Assembly (NCBI GenBank): GCA_963756495.1
Contig: CAVWNS010000005.1
Location: 186,001 to 250,000, forward strand
DNA length: 64,000 nucleotides
From: DATFDN01 sp963756495
GTDB lineage: Bacteria; Pseudomonadota; Alphaproteobacteria; Acetobacterales; Acetobacteraceae
Reading direction: 5' to 3'
In this document: in pieces, positions 51,435-61,114 of the stretch
How the letters are laid out: each line of letters starts with the position of its first letter
How positions within the stretch are numbered: the stretch's first letter is position 1
Notes under the pieces: generated by a model
Seen by the model: only the letters and a program-made list of their open reading frames with translations
What the model was told of the DNA's origin: nothing
Databases searched by the model: none
Position numbers and translations under genes: made by a program

Positions 51435-52516
51435 TGCGCATCGTCGTCGCGATGTCGGGCGGGGTGGACAGCTCCGTCGTCGCGGCGCTGCTGGTGGAGG
51501 CGGGGCACGAGGTGATCGGCGTCACCTTGCAGCTCTACGACCACGGCGCGGCGACGGGCCGCAAGGGCGCCTGCTGCGCGGGCCAGGACATCCACGACGC
51601 GCGTCGCGTCGCCGACCGGCTCGGCATCGCGCACTACGTCATCGACGCCGAGGCGCGCTTCGCCCGCGCGGTGATCGCCGACTTCGCCGATGCCTACGCG
51701 GCCGGCGAGACGCCGGTGCCGTGCGTGCGCTGCAATCAGACCGTGAAGTTCACCGACCTGACGGCGCTGGCCGACGGGCTCGGGGCGGAGCGGCTGGCGA
51801 CCGGGCATTACGTGCGCCGGGTTGATGGCGCCGCAGGGCCGGAATTGCATCGCGCGCGCGATCCGGCGCGCGACCAGAGCTGGTTCCTGTTCGCCACCAC
51901 GCGCGCGCAGCTCGGCCGTCGCGCTGTTCCCGCTGGGCGACATGGCGGACAAGGACGCGGTGCGCGGCCATGCGGCGCGGCTCGGCCTGCCGGTCGCGGC
52001 CAAGCCCGACAGCCAGGACATCTGCTTCGTCCCCGCCGGCAGCTACGCCGATATCGTCGGGCGGCTGCGACCCGATGCGCTGGCGCCGGGCGAGATCGTC
52101 GACCGCGGATGGGCGCGTGCTGGGCCGCCACGACGGCATCGCGCCGGTTCACGGTGGGCCAGGCGCAAGCGGCTCGGCTCGGCCGGCGGCGGGCGGCCGC
52201 GTCGTCGTGGCGCTGGACGCGCCGCGCCGGCGCGTCGTGGTCGGCCCGCGCGGCACCGGCACGCGCGAGGTCTTGGCTTCGCGAGGTGAACTGGCTGGTC
52301 GAGCCGCCGAGCGGGCCGCGTGCGCTGCACGGTAAAGCTCCGCGCGCGCGAGGCGCCGCAGCCGGCGACGGTCATCCGCCGACGGCGACCGGCGCGATCG
52401 TCCGGCTGGACGCACCGGCCTGCCGGCGCCCGGCCAGGCGTGCGTCTTCTACGACGGCGACCGCGTGCTGGGCGGCGGCTTCATCACGGCCCGTCCGCCG
52501 GCCGGCGACCGGTTGA
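51434..52516 (+). CDS. mnmA: tRNA 2-thiouridylase MnmA, several frame breaks
   Basis: Thiolates U34 of tRNAs for Lys, Glu and Gln using sulfur from IscS. P-loop AMSGGVDSSV at residue 7, first active Cys in PVPCVRCNQTVKF, and DSQDICFVPAGSYADIV with the second. The N-terminal half is intact to about 51915; after that the conserved pieces (LFPLGDMADKDAVR, FTVGQAQAARLG, GRVVVALDAPRRRVVVG, VNWLVEPPSG, ACVFYDGDRVLGGGF) alternate among three frames. The true stop is uncertain (52516 or slightly later). Confidence 0.83.
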   Translation: MRIVVAMSGGVDSSVVAALLVEAGHEVIGVTLQLYDHGAATGRKGACCAGQDIHDARRVADRLGIAHYVIDAEARFARAVIADFADAYAAGETPVPCVRCNQTVKFTDLTALADGLGAERLATGHYVRRVDGAAGPELHRARDPARDQSWFLFATTRAQLGRRAVPAGRHGGQGRGARPCGAARPAGRGQARQPGHLLRPRRQLRRYRRAAATRCAGAGRDRRPRMGACWAATTASRRFTVGQAQAARLGRRRAAASSWRWTRRAGASWSARAAPARARSWLREVNWLVEPPSGPRALHGKAPRARGAAAGDGHPPTATGAIVRLDAPACRRPARRASSTTATACWAAASSRPVRRPATG

Positions 52517-52559
52517 CGCAGCGCGGCGCCCAGGCTATCTCCGCGCCTCGCGATCGGAT

Positions 52560-52634
52560 GGCGGCGTAGCTCAGCGGTAGAGCAGGGGAATCATAATCCC
52601 TTGGTCGGTGGTTCAAATCCGCCCGCCGCTACCA
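52560..52634 (+). tRNA. tRNA-Met (CAT anticodon)
   Basis: 75 bases folding as a cloverleaf: acceptor ggcggcg with cgccgct, D-arm gctc/gagc, anticodon stem gggga/tccct with loop atcataa (anticodon CAT at 52592-52594), T-arm ggtgg-ttcaaat-ccgcc, and an encoded 3' acca. Features fit elongator tRNA-Met; a lysidine-modified tRNA-Ile cannot be fully excluded from sequence alone. It lies directly after mnmA. Confidence 0.93.
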
Positions 52635-52722
52635 CCTCCTCTCGGGCAACTTGGCGGGCTTCGCATCTTGACGCCCCGATGCCCCCCTCCCACGCTCCGG
52701 GCGCCGAATGCCAGGAGTGCCC

Positions 52723-53796
52723 GTGTCCGACGCCACCGCGCCCCCTGATGTCCGCACGCCCGAGGACAGCGTCCCGCTCGATTGGGACCGCGTGCGCGCG
52801 CATCTCGCCGCGCATCGCCTGACCCTCGACCGCCAACCGCCGCCTCGGCAGTTCGCTGGCGGCTTGGCTAACCTCAATTACCTCATCCATCTCGACGGCC
52901 GCCCTGCCGTGCTGCGCCGCCCACCGATGGGGGATCTGCCGGCCGGCAGTCACGACATGGCGCGCGAGCATCGCATCCTGAGCCGCCTGGCGGACGCGCT
53001 GGCCGTCGCCCCGCGCAGCCTGTTCCTCTGCACCGATCCCGGCGTCATCGGCGCGCCGTTCCAAATCCTCGAATACCGCCCCGGCCTGGTGATCCGCGCG
53101 ACGCTGCCCCCCGCCCTCGCGGGCCGGCCCGAGGTCGGCGCGCGGCTCTCGCGCGTGCTGCTGGAAACGTTGTCGGCCATCCACGCCGTCGATACGGCGG
53201 CGATCGGCCTGGACGATCTCGGCCGCCCGCAAGGCTTCCTCGCCCGCGCTGTCGCCGGCTGGCGCAGGCGCGGCGAGGCCGCCAAGGAGGACGGGACGGA
53301 CACGCTGCACGCCGATCTCGGCGCCTGGCTCGACCGCCACCTCGTCGCGGACGGCCCGCCCGCGCTGCTGCACAACGACTTCAAGCTCGACAACCTCATC
53401 CTCGACCCGCGCGACCTCGCCGCCGTCGCGGTCATCGATTGGGACCAGGGCACGCGCGGCGACCCGCTGTTCGACTTCGCCACGCTGCTCTCCTACTGGG
53501 TGGAGCCCGACGACCCGCCCGCCATGCACGACATGGCGCAGATGCCCGCCGCCGAGCCCGGCTTCCTGACGCGCCGGCAGGCGGTGGACGCCTATGCCGC
53601 GATCAGCGGGCGCGACCTGTCGGACTTCCTGTTCCATCGCGTGCTGGCGATGTACAAGCTCGGCGTCATCTTCCTCCAGCTCGGACACCGCTGGCGCACC
53701 GGCGCCACCACCGAACCGCGCTACGCGCCGCTCAGCGGCATCGGCACCTGCATCCTGGAGTTCGCCCACGAGATCGCCCGCCAACGCGCCTTCTGA
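52723..53796 (+). CDS. Phosphotransferase, APH/ACAD10-kinase-like
   Basis: 357 residues, protein-kinase-like fold of the aminoglycoside phosphotransferase family: FAGGLANLNYLIHL, catalytic loop LLHNDFKLDNLIL and metal site VIDWDQGTRGDPLFD. GTG 52723 has AGGAG five bases upstream; an ATG 15 bases earlier is an alternative. Homologues fused or linked to acyl-CoA dehydrogenases phosphorylate 4-hydroxyacyl-CoA (LvaA, ACAD10/11). The next two genes fit that route, so antibiotic modification is unlikely. Confidence 0.87.
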   Translation: MSDATAPPDVRTPEDSVPLDWDRVRAHLAAHRLTLDRQPPPRQFAGGLANLNYLIHLDGRPAVLRRPPMGDLPAGSHDMAREHRILSRLADALAVAPRSLFLCTDPGVIGAPFQILEYRPGLVIRATLPPALAGRPEVGARLSRVLLETLSAIHAVDTAAIGLDDLGRPQGFLARAVAGWRRRGEAAKEDGTDTLHADLGAWLDRHLVADGPPALLHNDFKLDNLILDPRDLAAVAVIDWDQGTRGDPLFDFATLLSYWVEPDDPPAMHDMAQMPAAEPGFLTRRQAVDAYAAISGRDLSDFLFHRVLAMYKLGVIFLQLGHRWRTGATTEPRYAPLSGIGTCILEFAHEIARQRAF

Positions 53797-53807
53797 GGGA
53801 ACAAGCA

Positions 53808-54972
<1,165 letters not shown>

Positions 54973-54976
<4 letters not shown>

Positions 54977-55737
54977 GCAAGGCCCTGTTCGACCTCACGG
55001 GCAAGGTCGCCATCGTCACCGGCGCCGGGCGCGGGATCGGGCGGGCGATCGCGGAGGCGCTGGCGTGCTACGGCGCACAGGTCGTGCTCGCCGGGCGCAC
55101 GCCCGCACGGCTGGACGCTGTCGCCGAGGCGATCGGAGCCGCGGGCGGACGCGCCTTGGTCCATCCAGCGGACGTCTCCCGCGAGGCGGATGTGCAGGCG
55201 CTGTGCGGCGCGGCGCTGGACCGCTACGGGCAGGTCGATGTGCTGGTCAACAATGCCGGCGTCAATCCGATCTGGCGCACGGTCGAAAAGACCAGTCTCG
55301 CCGAATGGCAGGCCATCCTCGACGTGAACCTCACCGGCGTCTTCCTATGCTGCAAGCACGTCGGCGCCATCATGGCCCAGCACGGCACGGGCTCGATCAT
55401 CAACGTCAGCTCGATCGCGGGCCATGTTGGCCTGATCCGCTCGGCGCCGTACTGCGCCAGCAAAGGGGGAGTGGAACTGCTCACCAAGGCGCTCGCGCTC
55501 GATTGGGCGGGTCGGGTCCGGGTCAATTGCCTGGCGCCGGGCTATGTCGATACCGACCTGACCGCCGGCCTGCTCCATCACGAGACGCTGTCCAAGCCGT
55601 TCCTGGACCACACCCCGATGCGCCGCTTCGGCTCCCCGGCCGACATCGTGGGCGCGGCGGTTTTCCTGGCTTCCGACGCCGCCGGCTACATGACCGGCCA
55701 GAGTTTGATCGTGGACGGCGGCTGGACCGCGCACTGA
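54973..55737 (+). CDS. SDR-family oxidoreductase
   Basis: 254 residues. TGAGRGIGRA cofactor loop, NNAGVNP, INVSSIAG with the catalytic Ser, and YCASKGG with the Tyr/Lys. LAGRTP after strand 2 suggests NADP preference. GTG start overlapping the dehydrogenase stop. In the lva pathway the third enzyme is an SDR (LvaD) oxidising 3-hydroxyacyl-CoA; the same order here supports that reading. Confidence 0.9.
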
Positions 55738-55758
55738 GCCCGCCAAGGTGCCGGGAGC

Positions 55759-56292
55759 CTACGGGGGCTGCCCGTTGCCCACGCTGGTGCCGGGTCCGGA
55801 ACCGGGGCCGCCGGCGGCGTTGTTGCCGAGGCCCGGATTGAACCGTCCGACATTGCCGAACAGCTCTTGCAGCACCGATGCCTCGGTGCCTGGCGCAGGA
55901 GTGGTGCGGCTGACGATGCTAACGGGCAGGGCGTTGGCCTTGTCCAGCGACTGCACCCCGCGCAGCACGCCGCGGTCGTCGAAGCGCAGCTCCACCACGT
56001 TCTGGCGCAGCACGGTCAACGTGCCGCCGACCACCGGCCGGGTCATCTGGCTCACGTAGATCCAGGTGTTCTGGTCGAACGTTCCCTTGGCGGTCGGGGA
56101 TCCGAGCAGCGTCGTCGCGTCCGCCTGCGTGCTGACCCCTGTGACAAGCTGCTTGAGCTGCTCGGCATCCACACGGACGCCGCGCGGCTGCGGCGGCGGG
56201 GCGAGATAGGAGCAGCCTGCAACCAGCCAGGCCAAGAGAAGGACGCGCGTCGGGACGCGACGGAGGGATGGAGACGCAAATCGGGGCGGCAC
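55759..56292 (-). CDS. bamE: Outer-membrane assembly lipoprotein BamE
   Basis: 177 residues. A lipoprotein signal ends in LVAGC (lipobox), then a SmpA/OmlA domain: VDAEQLKQLVTGVSTQADATTLLGSPTAKGTFDQNTWIYVSQ, VVELRFDDRGVL. The Gly/Pro/Asn-rich C-terminal tail (about 30 residues) is an extension of the alphaproteobacterial form. GTG start without a strong ribosome binding site. Divergent from the cytochrome chaperone gene. Confidence 0.88.
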   Translation of the reverse strand: MPPRFASPSLRRVPTRVLLLAWLVAGCSYLAPPPQPRGVRVDAEQLKQLVTGVSTQADATTLLGSPTAKGTFDQNTWIYVSQMTRPVVGGTLTVLRQNVVELRFDDRGVLRGVQSLDKANALPVSIVSRTTPAPGTEASVLQELFGNVGRFNPGLGNNAAGGPGSGPGTSVGNGQPP

Positions 56293-56433
56293 GGGTTGAC
56301 CCTGAATGAGGAGATCGATTGGCGTTCATTGACCGGGCAGGCCGAAACGCCATCTGTGTGGGGGTTGTCACGGCGTCCGCTGCAAGTCAATCGCGCGGTG
56401 TCGCCCTGGCCGGGGTGAGGGACGCAGACGTCA

Positions 56434-56994
56434 GTGGCCAGGCTTCGATCCTTCCTTGCCCCCCGGCGTCGCCGGCACGAGCGCGCCGGGTTCGCGCTCT
56501 ACACCGCCGCCGTGGGCGCTGCCCGCTCGCCGTTCTTCTACACGGCGCTGGGCGCGCCGGATACGCTCGACGGGCGGTTCGACCTGGTGGGTCTGCACGT
56601 GTTCCTGCTGATCGATCGTCTGCGTCATGACGATCCGCCCGGTCCGGAGCTTGCCCAGGCGGTGTTCGACGCGATGTTCAGCGATATGGACGTCACTCTG
56701 CGCGAGATGGGGGTGGGGGATCTGTCGGTGGGCAGGAAGGTCCGCGCGATGTGGGAAGCCTTGCATGGCCGTGCCGCCGCCTATTCGGGTCCGCTGGACG
56801 CGGGCGATGCCGCCGCCGTCGCCGCCGCTCTGGCGCGCAACGTCTGGCGCGGTGCCGATCCGCAGGCCGGGGCTGCGCAGGCCTTGGCGCGACTCGCGGC
56901 GGCGCAGCGGGCGCATCTGGCCGGGCAGGGCCTCGACGGGCTCGCGGCCGGCGACGTCACCTTTCTCGCGCCCGAGACGGCGGTTCAGCAATGA
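56434..56994 (+). CDS. Ubiquinol-cytochrome c chaperone family protein
   Basis: 186 residues. FALYTAAVGAARSPFFYTALGAPDTLDGRFDLVGLHVFLLIDRL and AMFSDMDVTLREMGVGDLSVGRKV match the Ubiq_cyt_C_chap (CBP3-like) family, which helps cytochrome b/bc1 assembly. GTG start. Its stop overlaps the DUF177 gene, a gene order conserved in alphaproteobacteria. Confidence 0.9.
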   Translation: MARLRSFLAPRRRRHERAGFALYTAAVGAARSPFFYTALGAPDTLDGRFDLVGLHVFLLIDRLRHDDPPGPELAQAVFDAMFSDMDVTLREMGVGDLSVGRKVRAMWEALHGRAAAYSGPLDAGDAAAVAAALARNVWRGADPQAGAAQALARLAAAQRAHLAGQGLDGLAAGDVTFLAPETAVQQ

Positions 56995-57482
56995 GCGTCG
57001 AGTTTTCCCGCCCCCTCGCCGCCGAGCGCATCGGTGTGGCCCCGTTCGAGACCCGGGTGGAGGCGAGCGCGGACGAGTGCCGGGCGCTCGCCGTTCGGAT
57101 GCAGCTTCCGGCCGTGCTGGCGCTGTCCTGTGCTTTCGTGCTGCGCCGCGAGCCCGGCGGCGGCATCCATGCCGAGGGGGGGCTGCGCGCCCGCGTGGTG
57201 CAGACCTGCGTGGTGACCTTGGACGATTTCGAAGCCGAGGTGTTGGAGCCGTTTGCGATACGTTTCGTGCCGGCCGGCGACGAGGCCGAGGATATCGACC
57301 CCGAGGCGGAGGATGAGGTGCCCTATGTCGGGGGAACGATCGATCTCGGCGAGGCGGCCGCCGAGCAGCTCGCCCTCGCGCTCGAACCCTATCCTCGCCA
57401 GCCTGGCGCGACCCTGCCCCAGGACGATGGGCCGCCGCCCAGTCCTTTTTCCGTGCTGGGCCCGATGGGGCGACGCCACTAA
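56991..57482 (+). CDS. DUF177 (YceD) protein
   Basis: 163 residues. ARVVQTCVVTLDDFEAEVLEPFAIRF is the conserved core, with a Cys; the acidic patch DEAEDIDPEAEDEVPYVGGTIDLGEAAAEQLALALEPYPR is typical. Family members are linked to large-subunit rRNA accumulation and sit before rpmF, as here (149 bases downstream). Confidence 0.9.
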   Translation: MSVEFSRPLAAERIGVAPFETRVEASADECRALAVRMQLPAVLALSCAFVLRREPGGGIHAEGGLRARVVQTCVVTLDDFEAEVLEPFAIRFVPAGDEAEDIDPEAEDEVPYVGGTIDLGEAAAEQLALALEPYPRQPGATLPQDDGPPPSPFSVLGPMGRRH

Positions 57483-57630
57483 GCGCGGCACCCGGCCATG
57501 CCCCGTCCAGTCTTGCAGGCATTGGGTCCCTCTGCTAGACGGCGCCCCTTGCGCGTGTGCCAGATTGTAACAGCCCGTCCGAGCCGCCTGAGGCCTGCGG
57601 GCGCGACCGAGACCAGAAAGGCGCCTGACC

Positions 57631-57834
57631 ATGGCTGTACCCAAGCGGAAGACCTCGCCCTCCAGGCGCGGTATGCGGCGCAGTCATCAGGCACTGCCGC
57701 ATGAGGCGCATGCCGAATGCGCCAATTGCGGCGAGCTGAAGCGGCCCCACCATGTGTGCAGTCACTGCGGCCACTATAACGGCCGCGAGGTGATTGCGGC
57801 TGGAAAGACGCTGAAGGGCGCGGTGCGGGCCTGA
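57631..57834 (+). CDS. rpmF: 50S ribosomal protein L32
   Basis: 67 residues: MAVPKRKTSPSRRGMRRSHQ at the start and a zinc ribbon with C30, C33, C43 and C46. A structural protein of the large ribosomal subunit. Its stop lies in a 15-base sequence that is repeated just before plsX, 28 bases downstream. Confidence 0.96.
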   Translation: MAVPKRKTSPSRRGMRRSHQALPHEAHAECANCGELKRPHHVCSHCGHYNGREVIAAGKTLKGAVRA

Positions 57835-57862
57835 CGCCCGGCACGGCGTGCGGGCCTGACGC

Positions 57863-58933
57863 TTGGCGACCGAAAGCTTCACCCTCGCCGTGGACGCGAT
57901 GGGGGGCGACCATGCCCCCGAGGCGGTGATCGATGGACTGGAGCTGGCAGCGATTCGCCACCCCCAGGCGCGCTTCCTGCTGATCGGCGATGAGACGCGG
58001 ATCGCCCCGCTGCTTGCCCGCCACAAGCGCGCGGCCGGCGTCTGCACGGTACGGCACACGCCCGAGGTGATCGGCAACGACATGAAGCCCATGGCCGCCC
58101 TGCGGCTGCGTAACGCCTCCATGCGCGTGGCGATCGACGCGGTCGCCGCAGGCGAGGCGGCGGGCGTGGTCAGCGCGGGCAACACCGGCGTGCTGCTGAC
58201 GCTTGCCAAGATCGTGCTGAAGACCCTGCCCGGCATCGACCGTCCCGCGATGGCCGCGATCGGCCCCTCGGCGCGGGGCGACGTCGTGATGCTCGACCTT
58301 GGCGCCAACGTGCTCTGTGGTGCCCGCAACCTGGTCGAGTTCGCCGTGATGGGCGATGTCTTCGCGCGCACCGTGCTCGGCCTCACCGCGCCCACGATCG
58401 GCCTGCTCAACGTCGGCAGCGAGGAGCAGAAGGGCGACGACCGGGTGCGCGAGGCCGCCGAAGTGCTGCGCCAGAGTCCGATCGCCGGACAGTTCCACGG
58501 CTTCGTGGAGGGTCACGACATCGCCGGCGGGACCACCGACGTGATCGTCACTGACGGCTTCACCGGCAACGTCGCGCTAAAGACCGGCGAGGGTGCGCTG
58601 AGGCTGATCCTCGACCTGCTGCGTCAAGTGTTCACCGGGAGCCTCGCCGGCCGGCTTGCCTATCTGCTCGTGCGCCCCGGGCTGGTCCGCCTGCGCGAGT
58701 GGCTGGACCCGCGCCGGTACAACGGCGCTGTGATGCTGGGCCTGAACGGCGTCGTGGTGAAATCGCACGGCAGCGCTGACGCGGAAACCTTCGCGCATGC
58801 CATCGACGTTGCGATCGACATGGTCATACATCGCTTCAACGAGCAGATCCGTGACGGGCTTGCGCGCATCGTCGGGCTTGCCCCCGCCACTCCGAAGACC
58901 GGCGGTGGCACGCGCCTCGCCACCGCTTCCTAG
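57863..58933 (+). CDS. plsX: Acyl-ACP:phosphate acyltransferase
   Basis: 356 residues. VDAMGGDHAPEAVIDG at the start, VSAGNTGVLLTLAKIVL, and EEQKGDDRVREAAEVL are PlsX signatures. It makes acyl-phosphate from acyl-ACP for phospholipid synthesis at the membrane surface. TTG 57863 is the only start that covers the conserved N-terminus and has no evident ribosome binding site, so translation may depend on rpmF. Confidence 0.95.
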   Translation: MATESFTLAVDAMGGDHAPEAVIDGLELAAIRHPQARFLLIGDETRIAPLLARHKRAAGVCTVRHTPEVIGNDMKPMAALRLRNASMRVAIDAVAAGEAAGVVSAGNTGVLLTLAKIVLKTLPGIDRPAMAAIGPSARGDVVMLDLGANVLCGARNLVEFAVMGDVFARTVLGLTAPTIGLLNVGSEEQKGDDRVREAAEVLRQSPIAGQFHGFVEGHDIAGGTTDVIVTDGFTGNVALKTGEGALRLILDLLRQVFTGSLAGRLAYLLVRPGLVRLREWLDPRRYNGAVMLGLNGVVVKSHGSADAETFAHAIDVAIDMVIHRFNEQIRDGLARIVGLAPATPKTGGGTRLATAS

Positions 58934-58944
58934 GACTCAAACCG

Positions 58945-59916
58945 ATGCCCATTCGCTCCATTCTCGCCGGCGTCGGCGCGTATCTTCCCGCTCGCGTCGT
59001 CACCAACGACGAGCTTGCGACGCGTATCGAGACGTCGGACGCCTGGATCAGGGAGCGCACCGGCATCCGCCAGCGCCATCTCGCTGGCCCGCACGAGACT
59101 TGCGCGTTCATGGGCACCGAGGCGGCGCGTGCCGCGTTGGCCCATGCCGGAGCCGAGCCCAACGCGGTGGACGCGATCATCGTGGCGACCAGCACGCCGG
59201 ACCAGGCGTTTCCCGCCACCGCGCTGCGCGTGCAGCATGCGCTGGGCGTGCGCAACGGCTTCGGCTTCGACCTCTCCGCGGCCTGCACCGGCTTCCTCTA
59301 CGGACTGTCGCTCGCGGACTCGATGATCCGTGTCGGCCAGGTACGCGGCGTGCTTGTCATCGGCAGCGAAGTCTATTCGCGCATCATGAACTGGCAGGAC
59401 CGAGGCACCTGTGTCCTGTTCGGCGACGGTGCCGGCGCGGTCTTCCTGCGCGCCGGCGAGGGCAGGGGCACCATCGACCGGGGCGTGCTGTCAACCCACC
59501 TGCATGCCCAGGGGGAGCTGGGTGACATCCTCTATGTGGATGGCTCGGTCGGTCAGCCCGATCGGCCCGGCCATCTGGTGATGAACGGCCGCGAGGTGTT
59601 CCGCCACGCGGTCACCCGGTTGGCCGAGAGCGTGAACGAGGCCCTGGCGGCCAATACACTGACGCAGCGCGACATCGACTGGCTGGTGCCGCATCAGGCC
59701 AACATGCGGATCATCGAGGCGGTCGGCCGCCGGCTCGGCCTGCCCCCGGAGCGCGTCGTGGTCACCGTCGATCGCCACGCCAACACCTCGGCCGCCTCCG
59801 TCCCGCTCGCGCTCGCCGAGGCCTGCGGCGACGGGCGCATCCGCGCTGGCGACCTTGTGCTGCTGGAAGCGCTGGGCGGCGGTCTCACCTGGGGCTCTGC
59901 CCTGGTCCGCATGTAG
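58945..59916 (+). CDS. fabH: 3-oxoacyl-ACP synthase III
   Basis: 323 residues. Catalytic triad C114 (SAACTGF), H250 (PHQANMRI) and N280 (HANTSAAS). It starts fatty-acid elongation from acetyl-CoA and malonyl-ACP. Eleven bases after plsX, conserved operon order; the ihfA gene often found next in alphaproteobacteria is not present here. Confidence 0.96.
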   Translation: MPIRSILAGVGAYLPARVVTNDELATRIETSDAWIRERTGIRQRHLAGPHETCAFMGTEAARAALAHAGAEPNAVDAIIVATSTPDQAFPATALRVQHALGVRNGFGFDLSAACTGFLYGLSLADSMIRVGQVRGVLVIGSEVYSRIMNWQDRGTCVLFGDGAGAVFLRAGEGRGTIDRGVLSTHLHAQGELGDILYVDGSVGQPDRPGHLVMNGREVFRHAVTRLAESVNEALAANTLTQRDIDWLVPHQANMRIIEAVGRRLGLPPERVVVTVDRHANTSAASVPLALAEACGDGRIRAGDLVLLEALGGGLTWGSALVRM

Positions 59917-59970
59917 CCGCACGCGGGCTCCCTTTTGCCGGCGCGGATGATGCGGTATCGCTCCGCCCGC

Positions 59971-61104
59971 ATGTCCGCGACCCTCGATCATCCCACGCCG
60001 TCCACGAGCCTTGTGCGTGCGCCCGAGCTGACCGTGGTGGTGCCCTGCTACAATGAGCGGCCGAACGTCCGGCCCCTCGTTGCCAAGCTCGACGCCGCGC
60101 TGACCGGCATCGCCTGGGAAGTGCTGTTCGTCGATGATGACAGTCCTGACGGCACCGCTGGCGAGGTGCGACGACTGGCGCAGTCCGACCCCCGCGTGCG
60201 CTGCATCCGCCGCATCGGCCGCCGCGGCCTCGCCTCCGCCGTGATCGAGGGGGCGCTCGCCTCCTCCGCGCCGTTCGTCGCGGTGATGGACGGCGATCTC
60301 CAGCATGACGAGACGCGGCTGCCGGTGATGCTGGACACGCTGCGCGGCGGCGACTGCGACCTCGTCGTGGCCAGCCGTCACGTGGCGGGCGGCGACAGCG
60401 CGGGATTGTCCTCGCAATTCCGCCACGTGCTGTCCGACGGCGGCATCCGGCTTGCCCAGCATATGCTCCCGGTGCGGCTGACCGACCCGATGAGCGGCTT
60501 CTTCATGCTCCCGCGGCCGCTGTTCGAGGCGCTCGCGCCGCGCCTGACCGCGCAGGGGTTCAAGATCCTGGTGGATCTGGTGCTCAGCGCCCCGACGAAG
60601 CTGCGGGTGACGGAGGTCCCGGCGCGGTTTCGCGATCGCGTCGCCGGCGAGAGCAAGCTGGATGTGCTGGTCCTGACGCAATTCGCGGCACTGCTGCTGG
60701 ACAAGCTGCTGCGCGGGGCGGTGCCGCTGCGCTTCATCGCGTTCGCCGCGGTCGGGGCGCTGGGCGTCGTCGTCCATCTGATCGTGCTGACGCTTGCCTT
60801 TCAGGTCGCCGGTCTCGGCTTCGGGGCCGCGCAGGTGCTGGCGACGGTCGTCGCCATGGCGTTCAACTTCCAGCTTAATAACCAGATCACCTACCGCGAC
60901 CAGCGTCTGAAGGGGGCCCGGTTCTGGCGGGGGCTCGCCGTGTTCATGGCGGTGTGCGGCCTCGGCGCGGCGGCGGACGTGGGCATCGCGCGCACGCTTT
61001 ATCTGTCGCACACCGGCTGGACCCTGTCGGGCGCCACCGGCGCGGCGATCGGGGTGGTCTGGAATTACGCGGTCTCGGCGACCCTGGTCTGGCGCACCCG
61101 GTGA
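59971..61104 (+). CDS. GT2 glycosyltransferase fused to GtrA membrane domain
   Basis: 377 residues. N-terminal dolichyl-phosphate-mannose-synthase-like GT2 domain: VVVPCYNERPNVRPL, VDDDSPDG and DGDLQHDETRLP (nucleotide-sugar and metal sites), GFKILVDLV. From residue about 250 four helices of the GtrA type (LRFIAFAAVGALGVVVHL). Such fusions load a sugar onto undecaprenyl phosphate. ATG 59971 chosen; ATG 59947 is in frame too. The GT39 gene follows by 10 bases and may use the lipid-linked sugar. Confidence 0.9.
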   Translation: MSATLDHPTPSTSLVRAPELTVVVPCYNERPNVRPLVAKLDAALTGIAWEVLFVDDDSPDGTAGEVRRLAQSDPRVRCIRRIGRRGLASAVIEGALASSAPFVAVMDGDLQHDETRLPVMLDTLRGGDCDLVVASRHVAGGDSAGLSSQFRHVLSDGGIRLAQHMLPVRLTDPMSGFFMLPRPLFEALAPRLTAQGFKILVDLVLSAPTKLRVTEVPARFRDRVAGESKLDVLVLTQFAALLLDKLLRGAVPLRFIAFAAVGALGVVVHLIVLTLAFQVAGLGFGAAQVLATVVAMAFNFQLNNQITYRDQRLKGARFWRGLAVFMAVCGLGAAADVGIARTLYLSHTGWTLSGATGAAIGVVWNYAVSATLVWRTR

Positions 61105-61114
61105 GCCGAGACTG

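Noticed and set aside
52723..53796. Aminoglycoside resistance gene
   Set aside because: The kinase motifs are of the APH superfamily, but the overlapping acyl-CoA dehydrogenase and SDR genes indicate an acyl-CoA kinase.
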